Positions 53,076 through 61,703 of a stretch of DNA of 64,000 nt are shown in pieces (positions within the stretch are counted from its first letter, which is position 1; every line of letters starts with the position of its first letter). Position numbers and translations under genes: made by a program. The DNA is from Mycobacterium sp. GA-1285 (GTDB lineage Bacteria > Actinomycetota > Actinomycetes > Mycobacteriales > Mycobacteriaceae): contig NZ_LQIS01000012.1 in assembly GCF_001499905.1 (NCBI RefSeq), forward strand, positions 62,001 through 126,000. The letters run 5' to 3'. Under the pieces are notes generated by a model. That model searched no databases, was not told the origin of the DNA, and worked only from the letters and a program-made list of their open reading frames with translations.

Positions 53076-53974
53076 AGCGCACGGGTGACGAACACGCCGA
53101 ACGGTTCACGCTGCTGCGTCCGCTCCTGTTCACGATCGCTTACGAGATCCTCGGCAGCGCAACCGAAGCCGACGACGTGCTGCAGGACAGCTACCTGCGC
53201 TGGGCCGAGGTGCCCGTTGCGAAGGTGCACGACACCAAGGCCTACCTCGCCCAGCTCGTCACCCGCCAGTCACTAAACGCGCTGAGGGCACGGTCGCGAA
53301 GGCGAGAGGAGTACGTCGGCCCGTGGCTACCAGAACCGCTGCTGCTCGACACGCGTGATCCGTCATCCGATGTCGTTCTGGCGGAGTCGGTTTCGATGGC
53401 CATGCTCGTCGTACTGGAGACCCTGAACCCCGACGAGCGCGCGGTGTTCGTGCTGCGCGAGGTGTTCGGTTTCAGCCACGACGAGATCGCCGAGGCCGTC
53501 GGCAAGTCGGCGACCGCCGTGCGTCAGGTGGCGCACCGGGCCCGCGAACACGTCCAGTCGCGGCGAAAGCGGTTCGAGCCCGTCGATCCCAAGGCGTCGA
53601 TGGAGATCACGCAGCGGTTCTTCGCGGCCGCGGCCACCGGTGACGTCGACGCGCTGCTCGAGATGTTGACCGACGACGTGCAGTGGACGGCCGACTCCGC
53701 CGGCAAGGTCAGCGCGGCGCGGCGCCCGGTTGTCGGCGCCGACAAGGTTGCCCGGGTCGTCATCGGGCTGGTGCGGGGCGCGGGCGAGGGCGGCCGCGTG
53801 GAACCGGCGATGTACAACAACGCGCCGGCGCTCAAGCTCTACCTCGGGGACCACTTCGAGGGGCTCATCACCATCGAGGTCACCGAGGGCCGGATCTCGC
53901 ACTTCTACGTGATGCGCAACCCGGACAAGTTGGCCGGGGTGGACATCCCGCGGGAAGTCACGCGGACCATCTGA
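53072..53974 (+). CDS. ECF41-family sigma factor with SnoaL-like C-terminal domain, second copy
   Basis: A 300-residue paralog of the sigma factor at 50870. Region 2 and region 4 are nearly identical (EILGSATEADDVLQDSYLRW; ERAVFVLREVFGF), and GPWLPEPLLL and NPDKLAGV are conserved. The C-terminal domain is more divergent than the DNA-binding regions. That pattern would fit two factors reading similar promoters but sensing different signals. The DGGGR position reads DSAGK. It starts at an ATGA overlap with the flavoprotein gene. Confidence 0.88.
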   Translation: MKRTGDEHAERFTLLRPLLFTIAYEILGSATEADDVLQDSYLRWAEVPVAKVHDTKAYLAQLVTRQSLNALRARSRRREEYVGPWLPEPLLLDTRDPSSDVVLAESVSMAMLVVLETLNPDERAVFVLREVFGFSHDEIAEAVGKSATAVRQVAHRAREHVQSRRKRFEPVDPKASMEITQRFFAAAATGDVDALLEMLTDDVQWTADSAGKVSAARRPVVGADKVARVVIGLVRGAGEGGRVEPAMYNNAPALKLYLGDHFEGLITIEVTEGRISHFYVMRNPDKLAGVDIPREVTRTI

Positions 53975-53986
53975 CAAGCTGAGTCG

Positions 53987-55246
53987 GTGCGGATCGACCT
54001 GCTCGGCGACCTGGGCAGCGCCCCAGCGGTTCTGCGCGCCGTCGGATACGCCGCCGCCGATCGCGGGCTGGCGCCGCCGGCGGCCCTGATCGGTGATTGG
54101 TTCGGCTCGGGCGCGGTCATCGCGCCTTCGGTGGAAGTCGCTGCGGTCGAGTGCTCACGCGCGTTCGACGTCCCGGTGGGATCAGGGACGGGGGATGCGG
54201 TCGGAGGTGGCTGGTTCGGCTATCTGTCGTACCCGGACGCGGCGGCCGACGGTTCAGGCCCGCGAATACCCGAGAGCGCGGGCGGCTGGTCCGATTGCGT
54301 GCTGCGCCAGGACGGCGATGGGCGGTGGTGGTTCGAAAGCCTCTCCGAGGCAACGATTCCGGAGTGGGTGCTCGAGGCGCTGCGGGTGCCGGTCGAGGAG
54401 CGGTCGTTCCGCGTCGAGTGGGGTGAGGCCGATCGCGATGCGCACCGGCGGGGAATGCTGGACTGCCTCGAGGCGATAGCCGCCGGCGAGGTCTATCAGG
54501 CGTGCGTGTGCACGCAGTTCCGCGGCCGAGTCCACGGTTCACCGCTGGATTTCTTCGCCGACGCCGTCCAACAGACCGCGCCGGCGCGCGCCGCGTACGT
54601 TGCCGGAAGTTGGGGGGCGGTGGTGTCGTTGTCGCCGGAATTGTTCCTGTGCAGGCGAGGTGAGTACATCGCGTCGAGCCCGATCAAGGGCACGCTGCCG
54701 CGCTCCGCCGATCCGGAAGCGCTCCGGTGCTCGGTCAAGGACGTCGCGGAGAACATCATGATCGTCGACCTGGTGCGCAACGACCTGGGCCGCGTCGCCG
54801 ATGTGGGGACCGTCTCGGTGCCCGAATTGTTGGTCGTGGAGCCGGCGCCCGGCGTGTGGCACCTGGTGTCGACGGTGTCGGCTCGGGTGCCGGTCGAGGT
54901 GCCGATGTCGACGGTGCTCGAGGCGACGTTCCCACCGGCGTCGGTGACCGGCACACCGAAGACGCGGGCACGCCAACTGCTCGCGGAGTGGGAACCGGTT
55001 CGGCGGGGAATCTACTGTGGCACAGTTGGATTGGCTTCTCCGGCAGCCGGGTGCGAACTCAACGTGGCGATCCGGACGGTGGAATTCGACGCGTCGGGCA
55101 ATGCGGTCCTCGGCGTCGGCGGCGGCATCACCGCCGATTCGGATCCGGATCGCGAGTGGGAGGAGTGCCTGCACAAGGCGGCGCCGATCATCGGTACCGG
55201 CGGCAGCGCTCGACGAGTATCTCCGCCAGCCGTGCCGGCTCACTGA
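53987..55246 (+). CDS. pabB: Aminodeoxychorismate synthase component I
   Basis: A 419-residue chorismate-binding enzyme forming 4-amino-4-deoxychorismate for folate synthesis. It has the family block SPIKGTLPRS, VKDVAENIMIVDLVRNDLGRV, the FPPASVTGTPKTRA signature, GIYCGTVG and GGGITADSDPDREWEE. Start GTG 53987 lies 12 bp after the sigma-factor stop. The 3' end overlaps the convergent hydrolase gene by 59 bp. Position corresponds to Rv1005c. Confidence 0.92.
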   Translation: MRIDLLGDLGSAPAVLRAVGYAAADRGLAPPAALIGDWFGSGAVIAPSVEVAAVECSRAFDVPVGSGTGDAVGGGWFGYLSYPDAAADGSGPRIPESAGGWSDCVLRQDGDGRWWFESLSEATIPEWVLEALRVPVEERSFRVEWGEADRDAHRRGMLDCLEAIAAGEVYQACVCTQFRGRVHGSPLDFFADAVQQTAPARAAYVAGSWGAVVSLSPELFLCRRGEYIASSPIKGTLPRSADPEALRCSVKDVAENIMIVDLVRNDLGRVADVGTVSVPELLVVEPAPGVWHLVSTVSARVPVEVPMSTVLEATFPPASVTGTPKTRARQLLAEWEPVRRGIYCGTVGLASPAAGCELNVAIRTVEFDASGNAVLGVGGGITADSDPDREWEECLHKAAPIIGTGGSARRVSPPAVPAH

Positions 55247-55925
55247 CCATCGGCATATGGCAGGTGCCCATCTCGATGGTCGTCTGTACACCGCCGATCG
55301 CGTCGATGGCGTTGCGTTGGAACTCGTGCGATAACGCGCGATCGCGTCGGGTCATAACCCAGGTCCGAGGTATATCGTCCGGCATCGCTTCCCGCGACAC
55401 ACTTTCAGTGAGGATGTGCGGAGATTCCGGGTAAAGCTTGCCCGCCATGAACCGGCGTTGGACGGATGTGGTCCCGTTGAGGAAACCGATCCTGACCATC
55501 CAGGAGGGTGTCACTGCAATGGTAGACCGCTTCGCGCGGCGACGGGCGATGCGTGCGAACATACCGGTGATCGTGTCCACCAACGCTTGACCTTCGGGTG
55601 GGACGAATGCGGCTATGAGGATCATCTCGCGCACGCGGGACGATCCGAGTTCGGTGACGACCCCTGGAACGGTAAGTCCCGCCATTGAATGGCCGGCAAT
55701 GACGACTTCATCGAAACCGGCATTCTCGATGTCGCGGACCACCGACTCCACGAAGTCGGCGATGGTGAGGGTGAGTAAGTCCCCCGATTTCCCTCGCCGA
55801 CCGGGCAGATCGACTGCGAGCACGGGCAACTCCGGCTCTTGGCGATAGATCTCGTCGATCGTCAGTTCCCATGAATCAGCCGCCAGTCCCCCGCCGTGAA
55901 CCAGTACGAGTGCGGGCAGTGCCAT
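55188..55925 (-). CDS. Alpha/beta hydrolase
   Basis: A 245-residue alpha/beta-hydrolase fold protein: oxyanion region LVLVHGGGLAADSW at the N-terminus, nucleophile elbow VIAGHSMAGL with Ser near 80, and a late histidine in GTCHMPMVSEP. It resembles the salicylate-esterase-like/EstA group and has no signal peptide. It follows rsmI by 12 bp on the same strand. Its last 59 bp are antisense to the end of pabB, an extensive overlap for two real genes. Confidence 0.82.
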   Translation of the reverse strand: MALPALVLVHGGGLAADSWELTIDEIYRQEPELPVLAVDLPGRRGKSGDLLTLTIADFVESVVRDIENAGFDEVVIAGHSMAGLTVPGVVTELGSSRVREMILIAAFVPPEGQALVDTITGMFARIARRRAKRSTIAVTPSWMVRIGFLNGTTSVQRRFMAGKLYPESPHILTESVSREAMPDDIPRTWVMTRRDRALSHEFQRNAIDAIGGVQTTIEMGTCHMPMVSEPARLAEILVERCRRYR

Positions 55926-55937
55926 GGCCGGACCCCC

Positions 55938-56774
55938 TCACCGTCGGGACCGCAGAACCGCATCGTAGAGCTCACGCCGAGACGGCGAGCCCGGATTCGC
56001 CGCGACCACCTCGGCGCACGCGTCCTTGACCCGCGCACCGTCGTCGACCAACCGTTGGACTTGGGACACCAGAATTTCGAGGTCCGCCTTCGGGACGGCG
56101 CCGGCCAGCACGACGGTGATCTCGCCGAGCACCCCGTCGGCGGCCCAGTCGGCGAGGTCGGCCAACGAACCCCGGACGATCTCTTCGTGCGTCTTGGTCA
56201 ACTCTCGGCACACCACCGCGCGGCGGTCCGGGCCGAGCACGTCGACCGCGTCGGCGAGCGTGCCCGCCAGCCGACGCGGCGACTCGAAGAACACACACGT
56301 CCGCTGCTCGGTTACCAGCGTCGTCAACCACGTCTTGCGCGCGCCCTGCTTGCGCGGCGCGAATCCCTCGAAGCAGAACCTCTCGGCCGGTAGCCCCGAG
56401 ACCGCCAGCGCCGTCGTCACCGCCGACGGGCCCGGCAGGCAGGCGACCGGGAGCCCGGCGTCGATGCAGGCCGTCACCAGGCGATACCCCGGATCGCTGA
56501 TCAACGGCATACCGGCGTCGCTGACCAGCAGCACCGTCGCACCTGTCCGGATCTCGTCGAGCAGGCCCGCGACCCGCAACGCCTCGTTCTGGTCGAAGAG
56601 GCTGACCACTTTCGCGGTCAGCTTGACCTCGACGGACTGGGCGAGCGTGCGGATCCGGCGGGTGTCCTCGGCGGCGATGACGTCGGCGCCCTTCAGCGCG
56701 GTGACCAGCCGCGCCGAGGCGTCGGAGGGCTGGCCCAGCGGCGTGGCGCCTATGAGCAGTCGGCCGGGGCTCAT
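55938..56774 (-). CDS. rsmI: 16S rRNA 2'-O-ribose C1402 methyltransferase RsmI
   Basis: A 278-residue tetrapyrrole-methylase-fold enzyme that 2'-O-methylates C1402 of 16S rRNA. It shows LLIGATPLGQPSDAS, DVIAAEDTRRIRTL, VSDAGMPLISDPGYRLV, LPGPSAVTTALAVSGLP and FEGFAPRK. The ATG at 56774 is preceded by a TAGGCT -10 element 6 nt upstream, so the mRNA is probably leaderless. It is divergent from pmt with 23 bp between start codons. Confidence 0.93.
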   Translation of the reverse strand: MSPGRLLIGATPLGQPSDASARLVTALKGADVIAAEDTRRIRTLAQSVEVKLTAKVVSLFDQNEALRVAGLLDEIRTGATVLLVSDAGMPLISDPGYRLVTACIDAGLPVACLPGPSAVTTALAVSGLPAERFCFEGFAPRKQGARKTWLTTLVTEQRTCVFFESPRRLAGTLADAVDVLGPDRRAVVCRELTKTHEEIVRGSLADLADWAADGVLGEITVVLAGAVPKADLEILVSQVQRLVDDGARVKDACAEVVAANPGSPSRRELYDAVLRSRR

Positions 56775-56780
56775 GCCGAC

Positions 56781-56790
56781 AGCCTACGAT
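56781..56790. promoter_or_regulatory. Overlapping divergent -10 boxes for rsmI and pmt
   Basis: Minus-strand TAGGCT (56786-56781) ends 6 nt before the rsmI ATG. Plus-strand TACGAT (56785-56790) ends 7 nt before the pmt GTG. They share the TA at 56785-56786, the same geometry as tatD/metG. Confidence 0.55.
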
Positions 56791-56797
56791 CGCACTC

Positions 56798-58339
56798 GTG
56801 ACCGCCCCCGCCACCAAAGCGCCGCGCGCGGTCCCGGTCATCAGCCCCGCGCCGCAGGTGCCCGTCGCGGACTTCGGCCCGGTCGACCGGCTGCAGGGGT
56901 GGGTGATGACCGCCGTCATCGCCGCACTGGCCGCGGTGACGCGGTTCCTGAACCTCGGATCGCCGACCGACGCCGGGACGCCGGTCTTCGACGAGAAGCA
57001 CTACGCGCCGCAGGCCTGGCAGATGCTGCACAACCACGGCGTCGAGGACAACCCGGGCTACGGCCTGGTGGTACACCCGCCCGTGGGCAAGCAGCTGATC
57101 GCGATCGGGGAAGCGCTGTTCGGCTACAACGGGTTGGGCTGGCGGTTCTCCGGCGCGGTGTGCGGCGTGATCGTCGTGGTCCTGATCGCGCGGATCACGC
57201 GACGCATCAGCCGTTCGACGTTGGTGGGGGCCATCGCGGGTCTGCTGATCACCGCCGACGGCGTCAGCTTCGTCGCCTCGCGCACCGCGCTGCTCGACGG
57301 ATTCCTGGTGACGTTCGTGGTGGCCGCGTTCGGTTGCCTGATGGTCGACCGGGACCAGGTGCGCGAGCGTATGCACGTCGCGCTGCTGGAGGGCCGCATC
57401 GGCGAGACGCTGTGGGGGCCGAGACTCGGGGTCCGCTGGTGGCGATTCGGCGCGGGCGTGTTGCTCGGATTGGCCTGCGCGACAAAGTGGTCGGGCCTGT
57501 ACTTCATCGCGTTCTTCGGCGTCATGACCATGGTTTTCGACATCCTTGCGCGGCGTCAGTACCGCGTCCCGCGGCCGTGGCTGGGCGCGTTCCGCCGCGA
57601 CCTGGGGCCGTCGTTGTACGCGCTGGTGCTCATCCCGTTCGGCGTATACCTGGCGTCGTACACGCCGTGGTTCGCGTCAGAGACGGCCATCAACCGCCAC
57701 GAAGTCGGGCAGTCGATCGGCCCGGACAGCGTATTGCCGATCCCCGACGCGTTGCGCTCGCTGTGGCATTACACGTACGCCGCGTACAGCTTTCACTCCG
57801 GCTTGACCAATGCCGACGGTAACCATCACCCGTGGGAATCGAAGCCGTGGACATGGCCGATGTCGTTGCGTCCGGTGCTCTACGCGATCGACAACCAGGA
57901 TGTGCCCGGCTGTGGGGCGCAGTCGTGCGTGAAGGCCGTGATGCTGGTCGGCACGCCCGCGATGTGGTTCCTGGCGGTACCGGTGCTGGGGTGGGCGGTG
58001 TGGCGGGCATTCGTCAAGCGCGACTGGCGTTATGGCGTCGCGCTGGTGGGCTACAGCGCGGGCTTTCTGCCGTGGTTCGTCGACGTCGACCGCCAAATGT
58101 ACTTTTTCTACGCGACGACGATGGCGCCGTTCCTGGTGATGATGATCGCGTTGATTCTCGGCGACATCCTGCACAAGCCGAATCAGAACGCCGAACGCCG
58201 GACGCTGGGCCTGATCGCGGTGAGTTGTTATGTCGCACTGGTGTTGACGAACTTCGCGTGGTTATACCCGATCCTGACGGGCATCCCGATATCGCAGGCG
58301 ACTTGGAACATGCAGATCTGGCTGCCGTCCTGGCGCTGA
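56798..58339 (+). CDS. pmt: Protein O-mannosyltransferase
   Basis: A 513-residue GT39-family membrane enzyme that transfers mannose from polyprenyl phosphomannose to Ser/Thr of secreted proteins. It has about ten or more hydrophobic helices. The first extracytoplasmic loop has the acidic pair in VFDEKHYAPQAW (about 65-76), required for catalysis in this family. The FHSGLTNADGNHHPWESKPWTW-type loop lies near residue 330. It corresponds to Rv1002c. GTG 56798 appears leaderless. Confidence 0.93.
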   Translation: MTAPATKAPRAVPVISPAPQVPVADFGPVDRLQGWVMTAVIAALAAVTRFLNLGSPTDAGTPVFDEKHYAPQAWQMLHNHGVEDNPGYGLVVHPPVGKQLIAIGEALFGYNGLGWRFSGAVCGVIVVVLIARITRRISRSTLVGAIAGLLITADGVSFVASRTALLDGFLVTFVVAAFGCLMVDRDQVRERMHVALLEGRIGETLWGPRLGVRWWRFGAGVLLGLACATKWSGLYFIAFFGVMTMVFDILARRQYRVPRPWLGAFRRDLGPSLYALVLIPFGVYLASYTPWFASETAINRHEVGQSIGPDSVLPIPDALRSLWHYTYAAYSFHSGLTNADGNHHPWESKPWTWPMSLRPVLYAIDNQDVPGCGAQSCVKAVMLVGTPAMWFLAVPVLGWAVWRAFVKRDWRYGVALVGYSAGFLPWFVDVDRQMYFFYATTMAPFLVMMIALILGDILHKPNQNAERRTLGLIAVSCYVALVLTNFAWLYPILTGIPISQATWNMQIWLPSWR

Positions 58340-58350
58340 GGTCGCGTTCC

Positions 58351-58415
58351 TTCGCGAGACGTACACCAGGGTCGTGTGAGCGAGTTATCCACAACCCTGG
58401 TGTACGCCTCGCGAA
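58351..58415. repeat. Left hairpin repeat of nuclease cassette B
   Basis: Arms of 21 bp (58351-58371 and 58395-58415; core CGCGAGACGTACACCAGGG) pair with one mismatch around a 23-nt loop beginning TCGTG. The same repeat recurs at 59295-59359 after the gene. Its sequence is different from the repeats of cassette A. Confidence 0.88.
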
Positions 58416-58457
58416 TCGGGGACAGAATTGTCAGCGCTTCCGGACAGCATCCGTGGC

Positions 58458-59321
58458 ATGGAAGAAGCATTCGTAGGCCGCGAACTACTCGGCAGGGGTC
58501 TGACCCGAGGCCAGTTGCGCTCGCGCTACAAGCGCGTCAAGCCACGCGTCTACGTGCCCCGCAGTGCGTCACCGTCGGTTGAACTCGACGCACATGCTGC
58601 CTGGCTGTGGACGGATCGTCGCGGCATCGTGGCCGGGCGTGCTGCGGCTTCACTGCACGGAGCCCAATGGGTAAACCTCGACACACCGATCGACATGATC
58701 GGCCCGCGTCAGCGTCCACGGCGTGGAGTGGTCATCCGAAATGAACGGATTGACTGGGACGAGGTCTGTACGATCGGCGACCTCGCGGTGACGACACCAG
58801 CACGCACGGCGCTGGATCTGGCTCGACACCTCAGTCGCGACGTGGCGGTCAGACATCTCGACGCACTGGCAGCGGCGACCGGCCTGACAGTTGACGACGT
58901 AGCACCGCTTCTCGAGCGGTATCGCGGTGCGCGAGGGATGAAGCGTGCCCGCATCGCACTGGATCTGATGGACGGCGGTGCTCAGTCGCCCAAAGAGACG
59001 TGGTTGCGACTTCTTGTCGTCGACGCAGGGTATCCGCGGCCTCGTACTCAGATCCGCGTCAGCGACGGCGTCGCTGAGGCGTTCCTCGACATGGGTTGGG
59101 ACGAACCGATGATCGCTTTGGATTACGACGGTGAACAGCATCAGACGGAGCGGCGCCGATTCGTTCACGACATCGGTCGCAACGCGCTCGTCGAGCGTCT
59201 CGGTTGGCTGGACATTCACGTGGTCAAGGAGCACAGCCGCGGGCTCATTTTGCACAGACTGCGGGAGGCCGCCGAGCGTCGCGGGTGGTTTCCCCTCGCG
59301 AAACGTACACCAGGGTCGTGA
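58458..59321 (+). CDS. AbiEi-like wHTH plus PD-(D/E)XK/DUF559-type endonuclease-fold protein, cassette B
   Basis: A 287-residue homolog of the protein at 30624-31469 over its full length: MEEAFVGRELLGRGLTRGQL start, ATPARTALDLARHL-type middle, YRGARGMKR, SPKETWLRLLVVDAGYPRP, AFLDMGW and LDYDGEQH. The acidic residue of the E-x-D step is Asp rather than Glu (LDYDG versus EYDG). ATG 58458 is chosen by alignment with the paralog; TTG 58428 is possible. The last eight residues and the stop codon are encoded inside the left arm and loop of the downstream hairpin. So gene and repeat form one physical unit. Confidence 0.77.
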   Translation: MEEAFVGRELLGRGLTRGQLRSRYKRVKPRVYVPRSASPSVELDAHAAWLWTDRRGIVAGRAAASLHGAQWVNLDTPIDMIGPRQRPRRGVVIRNERIDWDEVCTIGDLAVTTPARTALDLARHLSRDVAVRHLDALAAATGLTVDDVAPLLERYRGARGMKRARIALDLMDGGAQSPKETWLRLLVVDAGYPRPRTQIRVSDGVAEAFLDMGWDEPMIALDYDGEQHQTERRRFVHDIGRNALVERLGWLDIHVVKEHSRGLILHRLREAAERRGWFPLAKRTPGS

Positions 59322-59359
59322 TCGCGCGGATTCCGCTGCCCTGGTGTACGTCTCGCGAA
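59295..59359. repeat. Right hairpin repeat of nuclease cassette B
   Basis: Arms 59295-59315 and 59339-59359 (core CGCGAAACGTACACCAGGG) surround a 23-nt loop starting TCGTGATCGCG. It is a direct second copy of the repeat at 58351. The first arm overlaps the 3' end of the nuclease-fold gene. Confidence 0.88.
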
Positions 59360-59390
59360 GTACCCGGCCCGAGCGCTGACTCGCGGCGAC

Positions 59391-60620
59391 TCAGAGCGGG
59401 TCGCGGCCGGCCGGGCACGACATGCACCGCGGGCCGCCGCGGCCGGTGCCCAGCTCCGACGCCTGGATCGGCAGCACCTCGATGCCCGCGTCCGTCAACC
59501 GCGCGTTGGTTTCGACGTTGCGCTCGTACGCGACCACCACACCCGGCGCGAGCGCGAGCGTGTTGTTGCCGTCGTCCCACTGTTCACGCTCGGCGGTCAC
59601 CGGGTCCAATCCCGTGGCGATGACGCGCAACCGGTCGATACCCATCGCCGTCGCGGCCGCGTCCACGAACGGCACTGCATCGTCGATGCGCACTCCCCCA
59701 CTACCGTCACGGTGAATCGTGAACGCAGCCAACGAATCGACGACCGGCGGGTACATCACCACCGCGTCGACGTCGACCATCGTGCACACGGTGTCGAGAT
59801 GCATCTGCGCCCGCGACTGTGCGATCGGCACCGCGAGCACGGTATGCGCCAGGTCGTCGTCGAACAAGCTGCGCGCCAAGGCTTCCGCGCCCGCAGGCGT
59901 GGTCCTCTCCCCCACTCCCACGGCCACAACCCCCGGCGCCAGCAGCAGCACATCTCCACCCTCGACGGGCGCCGACCGTGACTCGTAGGCCCGTCGAACA
60001 CCGAGGAATCGAGGATGGTGCGCGTAAATCACGTCGGTCAGCGAGGTTTCGCGCACCCGCGCCGGCAGCGCCAACGACGTGATCGCCACCCTGGGGCCGA
60101 TCCAGAACGACGAGTCGCGCGTGAACAACAGGTTCGGCAGCGGATCGATGACGAAATCGGCTCCGTGATGCATTCGCCGCACCAGCGACAGCTCGGCACC
60201 TGAGAGCGGCAGCTCGTTGAACGTCATACCCGCCATCAGCACATGCGCCAGCGGCGCCGCCTCCAGCGAGCGCAGGTACGCCGAAAGCTCCTGCGCCAGT
60301 GGCAAACCCAGCCGTCGCGGGTCGACCGCCGCCGCGATCCCGTGCATCCTGGCCGCCCCGCTGTGCGACAGCGCCTCAGTCAACAGGTCGGCGAGCAGCA
60401 TCACCTCCACTCCGCGGTCGGTCAACAGCGCGGCGAACGCGTCGTGCTCCTGCTGCGCCCTGGCCACCCACGGCAGCCCGTCGAACAGCAGCGCATCGTT
60501 GTTGCGCGGCGTCAACCGCTGCAACTCGGCCCCGGGCCGGTGCAGGATGACCGCAGCCAGCCGACCCACCTCGGAGTCGCAGCCCAACGTCACATCTAGC
60601 ACCGTAACCCGCGACCCCAC
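59391..60620 (-). CDS. arcA: Arginine deiminase
   Basis: A 409-residue guanidino-group hydrolase converting arginine to citrulline and ammonia. Active-site segments are [10 protein letters not shown] with Asp, [12 protein letters not shown] with His, and the C-terminal catalytic cysteine in GGPRCMSCP. No ornithine carbamoyltransferase or carbamate kinase gene accompanies it. GTG 60620 is the likely start, with in-frame GTG codons shortly downstream as alternatives. It is divergent from soxR, only 19 bp separating the start codons. Confidence 0.92.
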   Translation of the reverse strand: MGSRVTVLDVTLGCDSEVGRLAAVILHRPGAELQRLTPRNNDALLFDGLPWVARAQQEHDAFAALLTDRGVEVMLLADLLTEALSHSGAARMHGIAAAVDPRRLGLPLAQELSAYLRSLEAAPLAHVLMAGMTFNELPLSGAELSLVRRMHHGADFVIDPLPNLLFTRDSSFWIGPRVAITSLALPARVRETSLTDVIYAHHPRFLGVRRAYESRSAPVEGGDVLLLAPGVVAVGVGERTTPAGAEALARSLFDDDLAHTVLAVPIAQSRAQMHLDTVCTMVDVDAVVMYPPVVDSLAAFTIHRDGSGGVRIDDAVPFVDAAATAMGIDRLRVIATGLDPVTAEREQWDDGNNTLALAPGVVVAYERNVETNARLTDAGIEVLPIQASELGTGRGGPRCMSCPAGRDPL

Positions 60621-60637
60621 CTCAACTATGGTTGATG
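60620..60637. promoter_or_regulatory. SoxR-type operator between arcA and soxR
   Basis: CCTCAACTATGGTTGATG is an 18-bp site matching the SoxR pattern CCTCAA-N6-TTGAGG with one difference. A TATGGT -10 element for soxR (60627-60632) lies inside it, ending 7 nt before the soxR ATG. The site touches the first base of arcA, so SoxR may affect both directions. Confidence 0.65.
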
Positions 60638-60639
60638 TT

Positions 60640-61074
60640 ATGGAGTTGATTCACGAGCTGACTCCCGGCGAACTGTCCGCCCGCAGCGGTGTCGCGGTTT
60701 CGGCACTGCACTTCTACGAGCGCCAAGGCCTCATCCACAGCAGACGCACCTCGGGAAACCAGCGTCGCTATGCGCGGGAGACGTTGCGCCGCGTCGCGTT
60801 CATCCGGATGTCGCAGCGGCTCGGAATCCCTTTGTCCCGCATCCGAGAAGCGCTGGCCACCCTGCCCACCGACCGGGTGCCGACGAGGAAGGACTGGGCG
60901 AGACTGTCGGCGGGCTGGCGCCAAGACCTCGACGATCGCATCCTGCATCTGCAGCGGTTGCGCGACAATCTGACCGGCTGCATCGGCTGCGGCTGCCTGA
61001 GCCTGAAGACATGCGCCCTGACCAACCCCGGAGACGTCCTCGCCGAACAAGGGCCCGGCGCGGTGCGGCTCTGA
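60640..61074 (+). CDS. soxR: Redox-sensing MerR-family regulator SoxR
   Basis: A 144-residue MerR-type activator. The N-terminal winged helix has [26 protein letters not shown] and RRYAR. A dimerisation coiled coil follows, then the diagnostic [2Fe-2S] cluster motif [12 protein letters not shown] near residue 112. SoxR is oxidised by redox-cycling compounds and then activates transcription. ATG 60640 is preferred because the upstream in-frame ATG at 60628 lies inside the operator and -10 element. In actinobacteria SoxR usually controls a few redox-enzyme genes; targets here could include arcA or the downstream AlkB-like gene. Confidence 0.92.
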   Translation: MELIHELTPGELSARSGVAVSALHFYERQGLIHSRRTSGNQRRYARETLRRVAFIRMSQRLGIPLSRIREALATLPTDRVPTRKDWARLSAGWRQDLDDRILHLQRLRDNLTGCIGCGCLSLKTCALTNPGDVLAEQGPGAVRL

Positions 61075-61106
61075 CATATCGAACGCCTGTGCGATAGGAT
61101 CGCGTC

Positions 61107-61703
61107 ATGGAGCCGGCGCTGCAGAGCTCGCTGTTCGAGCACGCCGAACGCCGCCATCTCGGCAACGGGGCCTGGATCGACTTTCGGTCCGGGTGGTTGG
61201 ACGACGCCGACTCGTTGTTCAAAGAGCTCTCCGAGGTCATCCCGTGGCGCGCCGAGCGCCGACCGATGTACGACCGCGTCGTCGACGTTCCCCGACTGAT
61301 CAGCTTCCACAACCTGGTCGACGACCCGCCGCCGCATCCACGGCTCAAGCAACTTCGGCGTCGCCTCAACGACGCCTATGCGGGAGAGCTCGGCGAACCG
61401 TTCACCACCGTGGGCCTGTGCCTGTACCGCGACGGCAACGACAGCGTCGCCTGGCACGGCGACACCATTGGCCGCAGCAGCACCGACGACACCATGGTCG
61501 CGATCATCGGGCTCGGCGCCACCAGAACGTTCGCGCTGCGACCACGCGGCGGCGGCAAGTCGCTACGCCTGCAGCACGCACACGGGGATCTGCTCGTGAT
61601 GGGCGGATCGTGCCAGCGCACGTGGGAACACGCCATCCCCAAGACGACGCGGCCCGTCGGCGCCCGGATCAGCATCCAGTTCCGTCCGCACGACGTGCGT
61701 TAA
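61107..61703 (+). CDS. AlkB-like 2-oxoglutarate/Fe(II) dioxygenase
   Basis: A 198-residue dioxygenase of the AlkB family, which oxidatively removes alkyl groups from nucleic acids. The iron ligands are His and Asp in SVAWHGD and His in WEHAIPK. The 2-oxoglutarate arginines are in ARISIQFRPHD. It corresponds to Rv1000c. A TAGGAT -10 element ends 6 nt before the ATG, so the mRNA appears leaderless and separate from soxR. The stop overlaps the stop region of the convergent lipoprotein gene by 4 nt. Confidence 0.88.
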   Translation: MEPALQSSLFEHAERRHLGNGAWIDFRSGWLDDADSLFKELSEVIPWRAERRPMYDRVVDVPRLISFHNLVDDPPPHPRLKQLRRRLNDAYAGELGEPFTTVGLCLYRDGNDSVAWHGDTIGRSSTDDTMVAIIGLGATRTFALRPRGGGKSLRLQHAHGDLLVMGGSCQRTWEHAIPKTTRPVGARISIQFRPHDVR

